Assembly: GCF_026341125.1 (NCBI RefSeq)
Contig: NZ_JAPEOR010000001.1
Coordinates: 930,001-994,000, forward strand
Direction: 5' to 3'
DNA length: 64,000 nt
From: Streptomyces sp. NBC_01142
Lineage (GTDB): Bacteria; Actinomycetota; Actinomycetes; Streptomycetales; Streptomycetaceae
Shown here: piece by piece, positions 1 through 9,626 of the stretch
Numbering within the stretch: position 1 is the first letter of the stretch
Layout of the letters: each line of letters opens with the position of its first letter
Position numbers and translations under genes: made by a program
Notes under the pieces: generated by a model
Told to the model about the DNA's origin: nothing
The model's database searches: none
What the model saw: only the letters and a program-made list of their open reading frames with translations

Positions 1-2
1 AG

Positions 3-635
3 ATGTTCGTCGTCCACCGCGGGATGTCGAAGAAGGACGCGCGGGCCACCTCCGTCGAGCTGATGGAGCGGGTAGGCATCCCGGCGGCGAAGGAGCGGGT
101 CGGACAGTACCCGCACCAGTTCAGCGGCGGTATGCGTCAGCGCATCATGATCGCCATGGCGCTTGCCCTGGAGCCCGCGCTGATCATCGCGGACGAGCCG
201 ACGACCGCGCTGGACGTCACCGTCCAGGCCCAGGTGATGGACCTGCTGGCCAAGCTCCGGAGCGAGCTGAACATGGGGCTCATCCTGATCACCCACGACC
301 TGGGCGTGGTCGCCGACGTCGCGGACAGGATCGCGGTGATGTACGCCGGGCGGATCGTCGAGACGGCCCCGGTCCACGACATCTACAAGGCCCCGGCGCA
401 TCCCTACACCAAGGGCCTGCTCGCATCGATCCCGCGCCTGGACCAGAAGGGCCGGGAGCTGTACGCGATCAAGGGCCTGCCGCCGAATCTGATGCACATC
501 CCGCCGGGCTGCGCCTTCAACCCGCGCTGCCCGCTGGCCCGGGACGTGTGCCGTACCGATGCGCCGCCGCTGTACGAGGTGTCGGAGGACCGCGGGAGCG
601 CGTGCCACTTCTGGCAGGAGGCGCTCAATGACTGA
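3..635 (+). CDS. dppD: Peptide ABC transporter ATP-binding protein, 5'-truncated
   Basis: C-terminal 210 residues of an ABC ATPase that would energise import of di- or oligopeptides on the cytoplasmic face of the permease. The Walker A part lies before the window. Visible are the signature loop QFSGGMRQR (about residues 40-48), Walker B LIIADEPTT, the switch histidine in ITHDLGV, and the Cys-containing oligopeptide-transporter tail (PPGCAFNPRCPLARDVC) that marks the OppD/DppD branch. The stop overlaps the start of the next gene by 8 bases, so the two are co-translated. The ATG at position 3 is internal to the protein, not a true start. Function is confident by family; the substrate (peptide versus nickel or sugar) is not resolved. 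Confidence 0.93.
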   Translation: MFVVHRGMSKKDARATSVELMERVGIPAAKERVGQYPHQFSGGMRQRIMIAMALALEPALIIADEPTTALDVTVQAQVMDLLAKLRSELNMGLILITHDLGVVADVADRIAVMYAGRIVETAPVHDIYKAPAHPYTKGLLASIPRLDQKGRELYAIKGLPPNLMHIPPGCAFNPRCPLARDVCRTDAPPLYEVSEDRGSACHFWQEALND

Positions 636-1806
636 GCAGGTGGGGCAGGCCGGGCAGGCCGAGGCGATCCTGGAGGTGCGCGACCTGGTCAAGCACTATC
701 CGCTCACCCGGGGCATCCTCTTCAAGAAGCAGGTCGGCGCGGTCAGGGCGGTCGACGGTGTCGACCTTGACCTCGCGGCGGGTGAGACGCTCGGCATTGT
801 GGGGGAGTCGGGCTGCGGCAAGTCCACCCTCGCCAAGATGCTGGTCCAGCTGGAGAAGCCCACGGCCGGGGCGATCCGGTACAGGGGCGAGGACGTCACC
901 ACGCTGTCCGGGCGCGCGCTCAAGGCCGTACGCCGCAATATCCAGATGGTGTTCCAGGATCCGTACACCTCGCTCAACCCGCGGATGACGGTCGGCGACA
1001 TCATCGGGGAGCCGTACGACATCCATCCCGAGGTGGCGCCCAAGGGCGAGAGGCGCCGCAAGGTCCAGGATCTTCTCGACGTCGTCGGGCTCAACCCCGA
1101 ATACATCAACCGCTATCCGCACCAGTTCAGCGGCGGGCAGCGGCAGCGCATCGGTATCGCGCGGGGGCTCGCTCTCCGGCCGGAGATCATCGTGGCGGAC
1201 GAACCGGTCTCGGCCCTCGACGTCTCGGTCCAGGCGCAGGTCATCAATCTGCTGGACAGGCTCCAGAACGAATTCAGCCTGAGCTATGTCTTCATCGCCC
1301 ATGACCTGTCGATCGTCCGGCACATCTCCGACCGGGTCGGCGTGATGTATCTCGGGCGGATCGTGGAGATCGGCAAGGACGCCGAGATCTACGACCACCC
1401 GACGCACCCGTACACCCAGGCGCTGCTGTCGGCGGTCCCGGTGCCCGACCCGGAGGCGCGTGAGCACCGCGAGCGGATCATCCTCTCCGGCGATGTGCCG
1501 TCGCCGGCGAACATCCCCTCCGGTTGCCGCTTCCGCACGCGCTGCTGGAAGGCCCGGGAGCGATGCGAACTGGAGGTGCCGCTGCTCGCGGTCCCGGCGG
1601 AGTTCCGGCTGATGGAGGGCCCGGCGCACCACGACTCGGCCTGCCACTTCGCGGAGGAGAAGCACGTGGTGCCGGGCCAGGAGCCGGCTGACGGGGACGG
1701 CGAAGGGGACCGGCCGGACGATGGCGGTGGGCCTGGTCACGGGGACGGGCCCGCTCGCGTGGACCGGTCGGGGGACGGGGACGGGCCCGCTGCCAAGTCC
1801 CTTTAG
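628..1806 (+). CDS. dppF: Peptide ABC transporter ATP-binding protein
   Basis: Second ATPase of the peptide importer, 392 residues, pairing with the preceding DppD. Walker A is GESGCGKST, the signature is QFSGGQRQR, Walker B is IIVADEPVSALD, and the switch is FIAHDLS; the Cys-rich IPSGCRFRTRCWKARERC tail again marks the OppF/DppF family. ATG at 628 was chosen because it overlaps the dppD stop by 8 bases; longer in-frame upstream starts lie inside dppD. The last 35 or so residues are a Gly/Asp/Pro low-complexity extension in which a 15-base unit starting GGGGACGGG occurs twice. That tail is not part of the family core and is probably species-specific. Confidence 0.94.
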   Translation: MTEQVGQAGQAEAILEVRDLVKHYPLTRGILFKKQVGAVRAVDGVDLDLAAGETLGIVGESGCGKSTLAKMLVQLEKPTAGAIRYRGEDVTTLSGRALKAVRRNIQMVFQDPYTSLNPRMTVGDIIGEPYDIHPEVAPKGERRRKVQDLLDVVGLNPEYINRYPHQFSGGQRQRIGIARGLALRPEIIVADEPVSALDVSVQAQVINLLDRLQNEFSLSYVFIAHDLSIVRHISDRVGVMYLGRIVEIGKDAEIYDHPTHPYTQALLSAVPVPDPEAREHRERIILSGDVPSPANIPSGCRFRTRCWKARERCELEVPLLAVPAEFRLMEGPAHHDSACHFAEEKHVVPGQEPADGDGEGDRPDDGGGPGHGDGPARVDRSGDGDGPAAKSL

Positions 1807-2043
1807 CAGTCCGCCGGTTCTTTCCCCGCCACGAGTGACAAAGGCCGACACATACCCATCAAATTCTTTAACACACAGGCAACTTGACCGCCGCAGCTCC
1901 GATATACGAACGCGGCACGCTGAGCAGCGTACGGCCGTGCGGGTGCCGTAGACCGGCCGGGCCTCGCCATGTGGCTCCGGCCGGTCGCCCCCGCTCTGCC
2001 GGGCCCTTGTTCTCCGGGTGTACCGCGATGCAGGATCGCCACT
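1807..2043. other. Intergenic gap, probable promoter region
   Basis: The 237 bases between dppF and the next gene hold an unusually A/T-rich patch near 1845-1885 for this genome, a plausible promoter zone for the membrane-protein gene. No convincing -35/-10 pair or coding sequence was identified. Confidence 0.3.
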
Positions 2044-3126
2044 GTGACTCTCACGCGGGGGGCCCGGATCACGGGTGCGGTGCTGTGCGCCGTGCTCGCG
2101 CTGAGCGTGGGGGCCTGGATCGTCCGGGATCTGACCACGGCCGCCGCCCCGCTCGACCTCTGGCGTTTCTGGACGGGCAGCGGCCGCAGCCCGTCCGTGG
2201 CCCCGCTGACGACCACCCTCGAGGACCTGGTGCTCTTCGTGGTGTACGTCGCCGTGGCCGTTGCCGCCCTGCGTTCGCCCGTGGCGGCCGCCGCGCTGGT
2301 GGCTGCCGGAGTGGTCACCCTGGCCGTACGACTGCCGGGGCTGTGGGTGCTCACCGCCTCCTGGATGGATCTGCGGGCCACCGACGAACTGCGCACCCGC
2401 GCGCTGTACTGCGCCTTCGCGGCGCTCGGACTCGGTATCGGGCTGCTCATCACGGCCGTCGCGGGGCGCCGCCCTCCCGGCGTCCCGTACGGCACCGACG
2501 ACCCCTACGCCACCCATGCCGCCTACGGCCGGCCCGAGGCGTACGCCGCACACGATCAGACGCCGACCCGGCCCGCCCGAGGCGTCGGTGTGCTCGCCTT
2601 TCTGCTGCTGGGCGCGTCGGCGGGCATCCTGGTCGCCTGGGAGATCCACTTGGCGGCCGAGCTCGACGGCAGGGTCCTGCTCGAGCGGTTCACCGGTGGC
2701 GAGTCCGTCTATCTGCCGCTGCTCGGGACCCCGGAGGGCTGGCTGAGCGCAGTGGTCGTGGTCCTCGGTCTGGTCGCGGCGGTCGGGGCGCTGTGGCACG
2801 CCGTCTTCGCGCGGCCGCTGGGGCTGGTCGTCGCGGTGTTCCTGGTGGGCTCGGGCGCGCGCGGTCTGGACATCGCCGTACGCAACGAACTCTTCTCCCG
2901 GTTCGGCGATCTGGCGACCCGCGATCAACTCCTCGTCGGAACCTGGCTGTTCGATCTGGCGGCGGGTGCCGTGCTGCTGCTCGCCCTCCTCCGCAGGGGC
3001 GCGAGTGACCCGTCGGACGGCGGCGCTCCGGACCGGCAGCAGCAGAGCCGGGCCGGGTACGGATATCCGCAGGACGGGGGCGGCTTCGGGCCTCCGCCCC
3101 CCTCGTCCCCGCCGCCCGGCTGGTAG
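2044..3126 (+). CDS. Multi-pass membrane protein of unknown function
   Basis: About 360 residues, mostly hydrophobic. An N-terminal membrane segment (ITGAVLCAVLALSVGAWIV) is followed by several Ala/Val/Leu-rich segments, two loops rich in Tyr/Ala/Pro, and a Gly/Pro-rich C-terminus ending PPSSPPPGW that is likely cytoplasmic. GTG at 2044 is preferred because the membrane segment starts right after it; an in-frame ATG at 1969 would add a Pro/Arg-rich leader with no ribosome site. It resembles conserved hypothetical integral membrane proteins of Streptomyces. No catalytic motif is visible, and it is followed by a convergent peptidase gene. Confidence 0.8.
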   Translation: MTLTRGARITGAVLCAVLALSVGAWIVRDLTTAAAPLDLWRFWTGSGRSPSVAPLTTTLEDLVLFVVYVAVAVAALRSPVAAAALVAAGVVTLAVRLPGLWVLTASWMDLRATDELRTRALYCAFAALGLGIGLLITAVAGRRPPGVPYGTDDPYATHAAYGRPEAYAAHDQTPTRPARGVGVLAFLLLGASAGILVAWEIHLAAELDGRVLLERFTGGESVYLPLLGTPEGWLSAVVVVLGLVAAVGALWHAVFARPLGLVVAVFLVGSGARGLDIAVRNELFSRFGDLATRDQLLVGTWLFDLAAGAVLLLALLRRGASDPSDGGAPDRQQQSRAGYGYPQDGGGFGPPPPSSPPPGW

Positions 3127-3148
3127 CCGGGAGCTCCGCACCCCCTCC

Positions 3149-5332
3149 TCAGTCGCCGGACGGGTCGAGATGCAGCCCCAACGACCGTTTGAGGAAGTCC
3201 ACCTGGAGTAGAAGCAGATTCTCCGCGATCTGTTCCTGGGGTGTCATGTGGGTCACCCCGGTCAGCGGCAGCACCTCGTGCGGACGGCCCGCGGCCAGCA
3301 GTGCCGAGGAGAGCCGCAGGGTGTGTGCCATCACCACATTGTCGTCCGCCAGACCATGGATGATCATCAACGGCCGCGCCGGATACTCCGGAGTCGTCAA
3401 CCCGTCGTCCGTGACCAGGGAGTTGGCGGCGTACACCTCCGGCTGTTCGGCCGGATCGCCGAGATAGCGCTCGGTGTAGTGGGTGTCGTACAACCGCTGA
3501 TCCGACACCGGCGCGCCCGCGACCGCCGCATGGAAGACATCAGGACGGCGCAGCACCGCCATCGCGGCCAGATAGCCGCCGAACGACCAGCCGCGGATCG
3601 CGACCCGGTCGAGATCCAGCGGGAAGGCACCGGCCAGCCCGTGCAGCGCCTCGATCTGATCGTCGAGAGTGAGCGGGAAGTTGTGCTTGATCGCCTTCTC
3701 CCAGCCGGGGGAGCGGCCGGGAGCGCCCCGGCCGTCCGCGACGATCACCGCGAAACCCTGGTCCGCGAACCACTGCGAGGTGAGATGCGGATTCTGTGCG
3801 GCGAGCACACGCTGGCCATGCGGTCCGCCATAGGGATCCAGCAGTACGGGAAGCGGGCCGTGCGACTCGTCGTAGTCCGTAGGGAGCAGGACCGCGCACG
3901 GAATCCGGTGCCTGCCCGCCTCGCAGAGCCGGACCCGGGCCGTCAGCACCGGCTGCTCCGCATACGAGGCGACGACCGCGATCTGCTTCCCGTCCCGCAG
4001 CACCTGCACGGACGCGCCGCTCACCTCCGTACGCGAGGAGGCCAGCACCGTCACCCCGCCGGAGCGCACGGCCGAATGAACTCCCGCGCCCTGGGAGATC
4101 CGCTCGATCCCGAGCTCGTTGACCCGGTACACATGGATCTCGCCGGTCTCCGGCTCCGCGGCCTCCTCGCCCGCCGCCGCCGAAACCAGCACATCGCTCT
4201 CGCCGATGTCCAGCACCGCCCGCAGCTGCAACTGCCCCCCGGTCAGCGCCCGGTCGCCGACCGTGAGCACCCGCGCGCCGCCCTCGTCGGCGATGCGCAC
4301 AAGACGCCCGTCCGGCGCCCAGGCAGGCACCCCCGGGAAGAGGTCCAGCCACAGCGGATCCTCGTCGACATGCACCGTACGGGTCGCGCCCGACTCGGGA
4401 TCCACCACCAGATACAGCTGGGTGCGCTGGTCACGCGACTGCACCAGCAGCAGCGGAGCGCCCGCGGACGACCAGTGCACCCGCGTCAGGTACGGATAGC
4501 GGGCCCGGTCCCAGCTCACCTCCGTACACTCCCCGCCCTGGTCCCCGTCCCCGCCCTGGTCCTCCGCGATCGGGACGAGGAACAGCCGCACCTCGGCGTT
4601 GGGCGTGCCGGCCGCCGGATAGGCGACCCGCTCCGGCTCCCGGTCCGGATGCGCCGGATCGGCGATCCACCAGCGCTGTACGTCCCTTTCGTCGACCCGG
4701 GCGACCAGTAGCCGGTCCGACTCCGGCGACCACCAGAAACCGCGCGAGCGGCCCATGTCCTCGGCCGCGACGAACTCCGCAAGGCCGTAGGCCGTGTGCT
4801 CGTCCTCCGGCTCGGCCAGTGCCCTGTCCCCGGTGCCCTCCGCCCCCGTCACCCGCAGCGCGCCCTGCGCGACATACGCGATGTGCCGCCCGTCGGGCGA
4901 CGGCCGGGGGTCGATCACCGGTCCCGGTACGGGCAGTTCGCGCGCGGTCCCGGCCCTCAGCTCGGCCGTGAACAGCCGTCCCGACAGCGCGAACGCCGCC
5001 AACTCCACAGCCTGGTCCACCGCATAGCCGACGATGCCCGACGACCCCTCTCGGCTGCGCTCGCGCCGGGCCCGTTCGCTCGCCGACAGCTCCTCGGCCG
5101 CACCACCCAGCAGCGCCTCCGGATCGGCGGCGGGCCGCTCCTGCGCCCGGCGGCCATCCCCCTCCAGGTCCAGAACCCAGAGCCGCCCGGCCCGGTCGGT
5201 CCCGGACGCCGAGCGTAGGAACACTACGCGGGCGCCGTCCGGGGACACGGTGAAGGCACGCGGAGCCCCCAGCGTGAAGCGCTGGGTCCTGGCGTACTGA
5301 CGCGGGAAGGAGAGCTGCTGCCTCGAGGTCAT
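3149..5332 (-). CDS. S9 family prolyl oligopeptidase / dipeptidyl peptidase IV-like
   Basis: 727-residue serine peptidase with two domains: a beta-propeller N-terminal half (dipeptidyl peptidase IV N-terminal type) and a C-terminal alpha/beta-hydrolase peptidase domain. The nucleophile is the Ser in GWSFGGY near residue 583, the acid is in HGLADDNV, and the base is in THMTPQE near the C-terminus. The family removes N-terminal dipeptides (often X-Pro) from peptides. No signal peptide is apparent, so it is probably cytoplasmic and may process peptides brought in by an importer such as the nearby dpp genes (inference). ATG at 5332 is chosen over an upstream in-frame GTG because family homology begins there. 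Confidence 0.92.
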   Translation of the reverse strand: MTSRQQLSFPRQYARTQRFTLGAPRAFTVSPDGARVVFLRSASGTDRAGRLWVLDLEGDGRRAQERPAADPEALLGGAAEELSASERARRERSREGSSGIVGYAVDQAVELAAFALSGRLFTAELRAGTARELPVPGPVIDPRPSPDGRHIAYVAQGALRVTGAEGTGDRALAEPEDEHTAYGLAEFVAAEDMGRSRGFWWSPESDRLLVARVDERDVQRWWIADPAHPDREPERVAYPAAGTPNAEVRLFLVPIAEDQGGDGDQGGECTEVSWDRARYPYLTRVHWSSAGAPLLLVQSRDQRTQLYLVVDPESGATRTVHVDEDPLWLDLFPGVPAWAPDGRLVRIADEGGARVLTVGDRALTGGQLQLRAVLDIGESDVLVSAAAGEEAAEPETGEIHVYRVNELGIERISQGAGVHSAVRSGGVTVLASSRTEVSGASVQVLRDGKQIAVVASYAEQPVLTARVRLCEAGRHRIPCAVLLPTDYDESHGPLPVLLDPYGGPHGQRVLAAQNPHLTSQWFADQGFAVIVADGRGAPGRSPGWEKAIKHNFPLTLDDQIEALHGLAGAFPLDLDRVAIRGWSFGGYLAAMAVLRRPDVFHAAVAGAPVSDQRLYDTHYTERYLGDPAEQPEVYAANSLVTDDGLTTPEYPARPLMIIHGLADDNVVMAHTLRLSSALLAAGRPHEVLPLTGVTHMTPQEQIAENLLLLQVDFLKRSLGLHLDPSGD

Positions 5333-5489
5333 GACACCGAACCTAGCGCTCGTGCGCCCCCATGTGCTGCTGTGCACCGATCGATGCGGAGGTACGGATA
5401 GTTATGATCCGTAGCACTAGGTGGGTAGGACTCTCCTGGCACATGCAACCTGCCCGTTCCCGACCGAATATCTGTGGAGGTGAACCGCC

Positions 5490-5684
5490 GTGGCACTCTC
5501 GATTTCGGCGGTGGTGCTGCTGGCGATCGTCGTCTTCCTGCTGGTCCGGAAATCCGGGCTGAAGGGTGGGCATGCGGCGGTCTGTGTGTTGCTGGGGTTC
5601 TATCTCGCCAGCTCGTCCATGGCACCGACCATCACAGAACTGACCACCAACGTGGCCGGGATGATCGGTGGCATCAAGTTCTAG
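5490..5684 (+). CDS. Small membrane protein (64 aa)
   Basis: A 64-residue protein with an N-terminal hydrophobic segment ([15 protein letters not shown]) and a second one centred on [14 protein letters not shown]. It starts at GTG 5490 behind an excellent ribosome site (GGAGGTGA about 7 bases upstream). It lies just upstream of mshB. It resembles small conserved Streptomyces membrane proteins of no known function; two membrane passes are expected. Confidence 0.8.
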   Translation: MALSISAVVLLAIVVFLLVRKSGLKGGHAAVCVLLGFYLASSSMAPTITELTTNVAGMIGGIKF

Positions 5685-5716
5685 CGCGGCGGGTCCGGCC
5701 TCGTAGGCTGTCCCGT

Positions 5717-6607
5717 ATGAAGGATCTCCCCGCCCGTCGTCTGCTTCTGGTGCATGCGCATCCGGACGACGAGTCGATCAACAACGGCGCGACGATGGCC
5801 CTGTACGCGGCCTCCGGCGCTCAGGTCACGCTGGTGACCTGCACCCTCGGTGAAGAGGGCGAGGTCATCCCGTCCGACCTCGCCCACCTCGCGCCCGACC
5901 GCGAAGACCGGCTGGGTCCCCATCGCGTCGGCGAACTGGCCGCCGCTATGAAGGCGCTGGGAGTCAGCGACCACCGCTTCCTCGGCGGTCCCGGCCGATT
6001 CCGGGACTCCGGGATGATGGGGGTGGAGCAGAACCACCGTGAGGGCGCGTTCTGGAACACGGACGTGGACGACGCCGTCCCCCACCTCGTCGAGGTGATC
6101 CGTTCGGTGCGGCCTCAGGTGCTGGTGACGTACGACCCCTGGGGCGGCTACGGGCACCCGGACCACATCCAGGCGCACCGGGTCGCGATGCGTGCCGCCG
6201 AACTGGCCGCCGAGCCCGCCTTCCGGCGTGACCTCGGTGATCCGTACGCCATCGCCAAGATCTACTGGAACCGGGTGCCGCGCTCGGTGGCCGAGGAGGG
6301 CTTCGCCCGGCTGCGCGAAGCGGGCGGCGCGGACTTCCCGGGCATCGCTGCCCTCGACGACATTCCGGGCGTGGTCGACGACTCGGAGATCACAACCGAG
6401 ATCGACGGCACGGCGTACGCGGAGCAGAAGACTGCGGCGATGCGTGCACATGTCACCCAAATCGCCGTGGACGGCCCCTTCTTCGCACTCTCCAACGATC
6501 TGGGGCAGCCGATCTTCGCGACGGAGTACTACCAGTTGGTGCAGGGCGAACCGGGCGCCCCGCCCGGAGAGCGCGAACACGATCTCTTCACAGGGGTGAC
6601 GGTATGA
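5717..6607 (+). CDS. mshB: N-acetyl-GlcN-Ins deacetylase (mycothiol biosynthesis)
   Basis: 296-residue PIG-L/LmbE-family zinc hydrolase. It removes the acetyl group from GlcNAc-Ins, giving GlcN-Ins, in mycothiol synthesis, the major thiol buffer of actinomycetes. The metal-binding AHPDDE motif lies at residues 13-18 and a second His is supplied by [11 protein letters not shown]. The length matches MshB, and the identity is supported by the following ATGA-overlapping membrane gene, the usual neighbour of mshB in Streptomyces. ATG 5717 is the only start consistent with the N-terminal strand. The homologous thiol-conjugate amidase Mca is the main alternative; gene context favours MshB. Confidence 0.93.
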   Translation: MKDLPARRLLLVHAHPDDESINNGATMALYAASGAQVTLVTCTLGEEGEVIPSDLAHLAPDREDRLGPHRVGELAAAMKALGVSDHRFLGGPGRFRDSGMMGVEQNHREGAFWNTDVDDAVPHLVEVIRSVRPQVLVTYDPWGGYGHPDHIQAHRVAMRAAELAAEPAFRRDLGDPYAIAKIYWNRVPRSVAEEGFARLREAGGADFPGIAALDDIPGVVDDSEITTEIDGTAYAEQKTAAMRAHVTQIAVDGPFFALSNDLGQPIFATEYYQLVQGEPGAPPGEREHDLFTGVTV

Positions 6608-7014
6608 CTTCACACAACCCACCCGGTTCCTGGCTCGCCCAGTCGCCGAAGCCCGGCCGGATCGCCGCCTACCTCGGACTCGCCGTCCTCGGCGCGGTTG
6701 TCGGCATCGCCGGCTCGCTGGTCCAAAGCGCGTGGCTGCCCGGTGGGTTGCTGCTTGCGCTGCTCGCCACGGCCGGACTCTTCTACGGCTCCCTGCGGGC
6801 GACCGGCACCCAGCTCGGGGTCATGGCGCCCGCGGTGGGCTGGCTGATGGCGATCGTGCTGCTCAGCATCGGACGCCCGGAGGGTGACGGGCTGTTCTCG
6901 GCGGGAATCACGCCGCTCGTCTTCATGCTGGGCGGGATGGCCGAGGCTGTGATCTGCGCCACCATGAAGCGGCCTGTGCAGCCGGGCGGAGGGCCCAGCA
7001 GACGTGGCTCGTAG
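6604..7014 (+). CDS. DUF6113-type membrane protein downstream of mshB
   Basis: 136-residue integral membrane protein with about four hydrophobic helices (for example [19 protein letters not shown] and [13 protein letters not shown]). Its ATG overlaps the mshB stop as ATGA, so it is translationally coupled to mshB. Conserved partners of this kind follow mshB in Streptomyces, and a membrane protein occupies the equivalent place in mycobacteria. No biochemical role is known; a link to mycothiol is inferred only from gene order. Confidence 0.85.
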   Translation: MTSHNPPGSWLAQSPKPGRIAAYLGLAVLGAVVGIAGSLVQSAWLPGGLLLALLATAGLFYGSLRATGTQLGVMAPAVGWLMAIVLLSIGRPEGDGLFSAGITPLVFMLGGMAEAVICATMKRPVQPGGGPSRRGS

Positions 7015-7132
7015 GGTCCTTGGGGACCCCCGGCACACGCCCTGAGCGGCGGGCACCTATGGTGGGTCGCCCCAAGGGATGCCCGAAGGGGCGGGAAGCC
7101 ACTCAACCGACCATGCCCGTACGGTCGGCGGA

Positions 7133-7225
7133 ATGTCGCTTTCCACAGTCCTGGGGTGTCTGTTGGCGGCGGCCAGTATGGTGGTGCGCGCCGCCGAGCC
7201 GCCCGCAGCAGCAGCTATCCAGTAA
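7133..7225 (+). CDS. Possible 30-residue peptide
   Basis: ATG preceded by GGCGGA opens a 30-codon frame ending in TAA, encoding a mildly hydrophobic peptide (LSTVLGCLLAAASMVV). Codon third positions are only partly G/C, and it sits in the leader of the next gene, so it may be leader sequence rather than a gene. Confidence 0.22.
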   Translation: MSLSTVLGCLLAAASMVVRAAEPPAAAAIQ

Positions 7226-7259
7226 GAACGGGCGGGGAAGCCAACCGGGAGAACCTGCT

Positions 7260-9362
7260 TTGAGTCGTGAAACTGACAGTTCGTCCTCCGGCCCCCAGGG
7301 GCGCGGTGGAGCCGCGTACCCCTCGGGAACACCGCCGTACGGATCCCGCCAGTATCCGTCGCTGCATCCCCAGCAGGACGCTCCGGACGACGCCGCCGAC
7401 GCGGCTCCCGGGCCGCAGCCGGACGAGCCCAGGACCGAGACCACGCTGACCACGCGCATCCGGATCAACATCCCGGGTTCGCGGCCGATTCCGCCGGTCG
7501 TCATGCGTACGCCGATGAGCGACCTGGACGCCGCGACCGCCACCGCCGCTTCGGCCGGCAGCGGCGGGGGCGACAGTGAGCGCACGGGCAGCACTCCGCG
7601 GCCGGATGTGACGCAGGAGGTCGCCGCTCCGGTGGTCGAGCCGCCGGCCGAGGAGAAGGCGCCGACCAGCGACTGGTTCGCGCCGCGCAAGCCGGCACCG
7701 GGCTCCGGCCCGGGTGCCGGCGCTGGTGCGAACGGCTCCGGCTCGGGTACCGCGGGGACGGACGGCTCGGGCCTGGCGGCCCTGGCCGGCCAGCCGCCGG
7801 CGCCCGGCGCGCCTGCGGGCCCCGGTACGGCGAACGGCGCCGGCCCCGGCCCCGGCCCCGGCGGGGATCTTCCTTACTTCTCCGACGGCCGGCAGGGCGG
7901 CCCGGGGCAGGGTGCAGCGGCCGGGAACACCTTCGCGCCTCCCGGGCGCAACACGCCCCCGCTGGGCGTACGTCCGCCCGGCGCCGGCCCCGCGGGCCCG
8001 ACCTCGGGCCCGGCCACCGGCAGCATGCCGCTCGGCCCGCGTCCCGGCGGTCCCGGCGGTCCGGGCGGTCCCGGAGGCCACGGTGGCGCGCCCCGGATGT
8101 CCGACGACACCGCGGTACTGACCCCGCAGCAGCCGGCCCCCGAGTCCGGCGGTGGCCACGTCTCCGGTGACACGCTCACCAGCGGCATCCCCGTGGTCCC
8201 GTCGGAGCATCGCTCGCCCTTCCCGTCCCTGGGGGAGCCCCAGACCGGCCCGGGCACCGGCCCGAACCCGCTGACGGCCGGGATCCCCGGTCCGCTTGCC
8301 CCCGAGGGGAACTTCTCCGTACCGGAGTTCCCGGCAGGCCCCGGTGGATCCGGCGGGCCCACCGTGCCCGTCCCCGCTCCCGAGGCGACGCCCGCTCCCC
8401 GGCCCGCGCCCGCCAAGAAGGGCCGCTCCAAGCTGGTGCTCGCCGGCATCGGCGCGTTCGTTCTGGTCGGCATCGCCTACGGCGCCGGTCTGCTGCTCAA
8501 CCACTCCGACGTACCGAAGAGCACCACGGTCCTCGGTGTCGACATCGGCGGCGGCACCAAGGACGAGGCGGTCATCAAGCTCGACGCCGCCCTCGGCAAG
8601 CGCGCGGCCAGCCCCCTCCAGCTCTCGGTGGGCGGCAAGAAGGAACAGCTCGCACCGGACAAGGCCGGGCTCTCCCTGGACAGCCAGGCCACCGTTCGCG
8701 CCGCCGCGGGCAGCGACTACAACCCCGTCTCGGTGATCGGCTCCCTCTTCGGCGGCGAGCGCGTCGCCGAACCGGTGATCCTGGTCGACGAGGAGAAGCT
8801 GGGCGTCGCGCTCACCGACCTGGCGGGCGCCTCGGGCTCGGCGACGGAGGGCACGATCGCGTTCCAGCCCGGCAAGGCAGTCGCCGTCCCCGGCAAGGCG
8901 GGCCAGTCGCTGGACGTCGGCCGCTCGATGATCTCGGTCAAGGACGCCTACCGCGCCCAGGTCGAGACCGGAAAGCCGAACATCGTTCAACTGCCCGTGG
9001 CGACCCGCGAGCCCACCATCACGCAGACGGAGCTCGACCGGGCGATGAAGGAGTTCGCCGAGCCGGCGATGTCCGGTCTGATCACGATAGAGGCGGGCGG
9101 CAAGCAGATCCAGTTCGGCCCGGCGAAGTCACTGCCGAAGATCCTCTCCATGAAGGCCATCGACGGCCGCCTGGTCGAGTTCTACGACAAGAAGGCGATC
9201 GCGCAGCTTCTGGAGGGCGTCTTCGACGGCGTCATGATCACCAAGGGTGACGGCAAGCAGCACCAGGTCTCCGCGGACGATGTCGCGCAGGCCATGGGGA
9301 CGGCGCTGCGCGGCAAGACGCCCGCGGATCGCGTCAGCGTCATCGCGCTCAACCCGAGCTGA
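7260..9362 (+). CDS. VanW-like / peptidoglycan-binding (PG_binding_4) membrane-anchored protein
   Basis: 700-residue protein in three parts: a long Pro/Gly/Ala-rich, probably cytoplasmic N-terminal half (about 1-385), one membrane helix (LVLAGIGAFVLVGIAYGAGL, about 390-412), and an extracytoplasmic region with two PG_binding_4-type repeats. The first repeat begins TTVLGVDIGGGTKDEAV; a second lies near residues 575-690. This domain accompanies VanW and YoaR proteins and is thought to contact cell wall. TTG 7260 is chosen because it follows a GGGAGAA ribosome site; the frame upstream has no convincing start. The low-complexity half is typical of Streptomyces and will vary in length between strains. 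Confidence 0.85.
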   Translation: MSRETDSSSSGPQGRGGAAYPSGTPPYGSRQYPSLHPQQDAPDDAADAAPGPQPDEPRTETTLTTRIRINIPGSRPIPPVVMRTPMSDLDAATATAASAGSGGGDSERTGSTPRPDVTQEVAAPVVEPPAEEKAPTSDWFAPRKPAPGSGPGAGAGANGSGSGTAGTDGSGLAALAGQPPAPGAPAGPGTANGAGPGPGPGGDLPYFSDGRQGGPGQGAAAGNTFAPPGRNTPPLGVRPPGAGPAGPTSGPATGSMPLGPRPGGPGGPGGPGGHGGAPRMSDDTAVLTPQQPAPESGGGHVSGDTLTSGIPVVPSEHRSPFPSLGEPQTGPGTGPNPLTAGIPGPLAPEGNFSVPEFPAGPGGSGGPTVPVPAPEATPAPRPAPAKKGRSKLVLAGIGAFVLVGIAYGAGLLLNHSDVPKSTTVLGVDIGGGTKDEAVIKLDAALGKRAASPLQLSVGGKKEQLAPDKAGLSLDSQATVRAAAGSDYNPVSVIGSLFGGERVAEPVILVDEEKLGVALTDLAGASGSATEGTIAFQPGKAVAVPGKAGQSLDVGRSMISVKDAYRAQVETGKPNIVQLPVATREPTITQTELDRAMKEFAEPAMSGLITIEAGGKQIQFGPAKSLPKILSMKAIDGRLVEFYDKKAIAQLLEGVFDGVMITKGDGKQHQVSADDVAQAMGTALRGKTPADRVSVIALNPS

Positions 9363-9384
9363 CCGGATACTCGCTTTCCTTGTC

Positions 9385-9419
9385 GGAGCCCCTGCCCGGT
9401 TCGTCCGGGTGGGGGCTCC
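9385..9419 (+). terminator. Hairpin terminator
   Basis: 15-base arms (GGAGCCCCTGCCCGG and CCGGGTGGGGGCTCC) pair with two G-U wobbles around a 5-base loop, 22 bases after the stop of the VanW-like gene and facing a gene on the other strand. Confidence 0.75.
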
Positions 9420-9485
9420 GCCCTTGCGGCCCCGGCCCGGACCCACTGTCGTGTGAGCCGTACATCAACGTCCGTGCACGAACAG

Positions 9486-9626
9486 TCACTTCGCACGAGT
9501 GCAGCGAGCGCAGGCGCACGGCGGCCACCGGAGGGCCGAATTGACCGGCGCCGCACCGGGCTTGGGCCGGTACGTGACGCCTGGCCCCCAAGTGCGGCCG
9601 CTGTCGCGCGAGACGCGCAGGGTCAT
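9486..9626 (-). CDS. 46-residue protein with a Cys-rich tail
   Basis: Starts at an ATG whose A is the last base of the upstream gene's TGA stop (TGATG), a strong translational-coupling arrangement. The product begins MTLRVSRDSG and ends PPCACARCTRAK, with three cysteines in a CxCxxC pattern that could bind a metal (inference). Small proteins of this shape occur next to XRE/DUF397 genes in Streptomyces, from memory. It has been missed easily because of its size. Function unknown. Confidence 0.55.
   Translation of the reverse strand: MTLRVSRDSGRTWGPGVTYRPKPGAAPVNSALRWPPCACARCTRAK

Noticed and set aside
1740..1800. Repeat at the end of dppF as an insertion trace
   Set aside because: The 15-base unit is coding and in frame; no target duplication or terminal repeat was seen.
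625..3141. An 838-codon frame on the minus strand across dppF and the membrane gene
   Set aside because: Product is low-complexity Arg/Gly/Asp-rich and overlaps two well-supported genes in the opposite strand.
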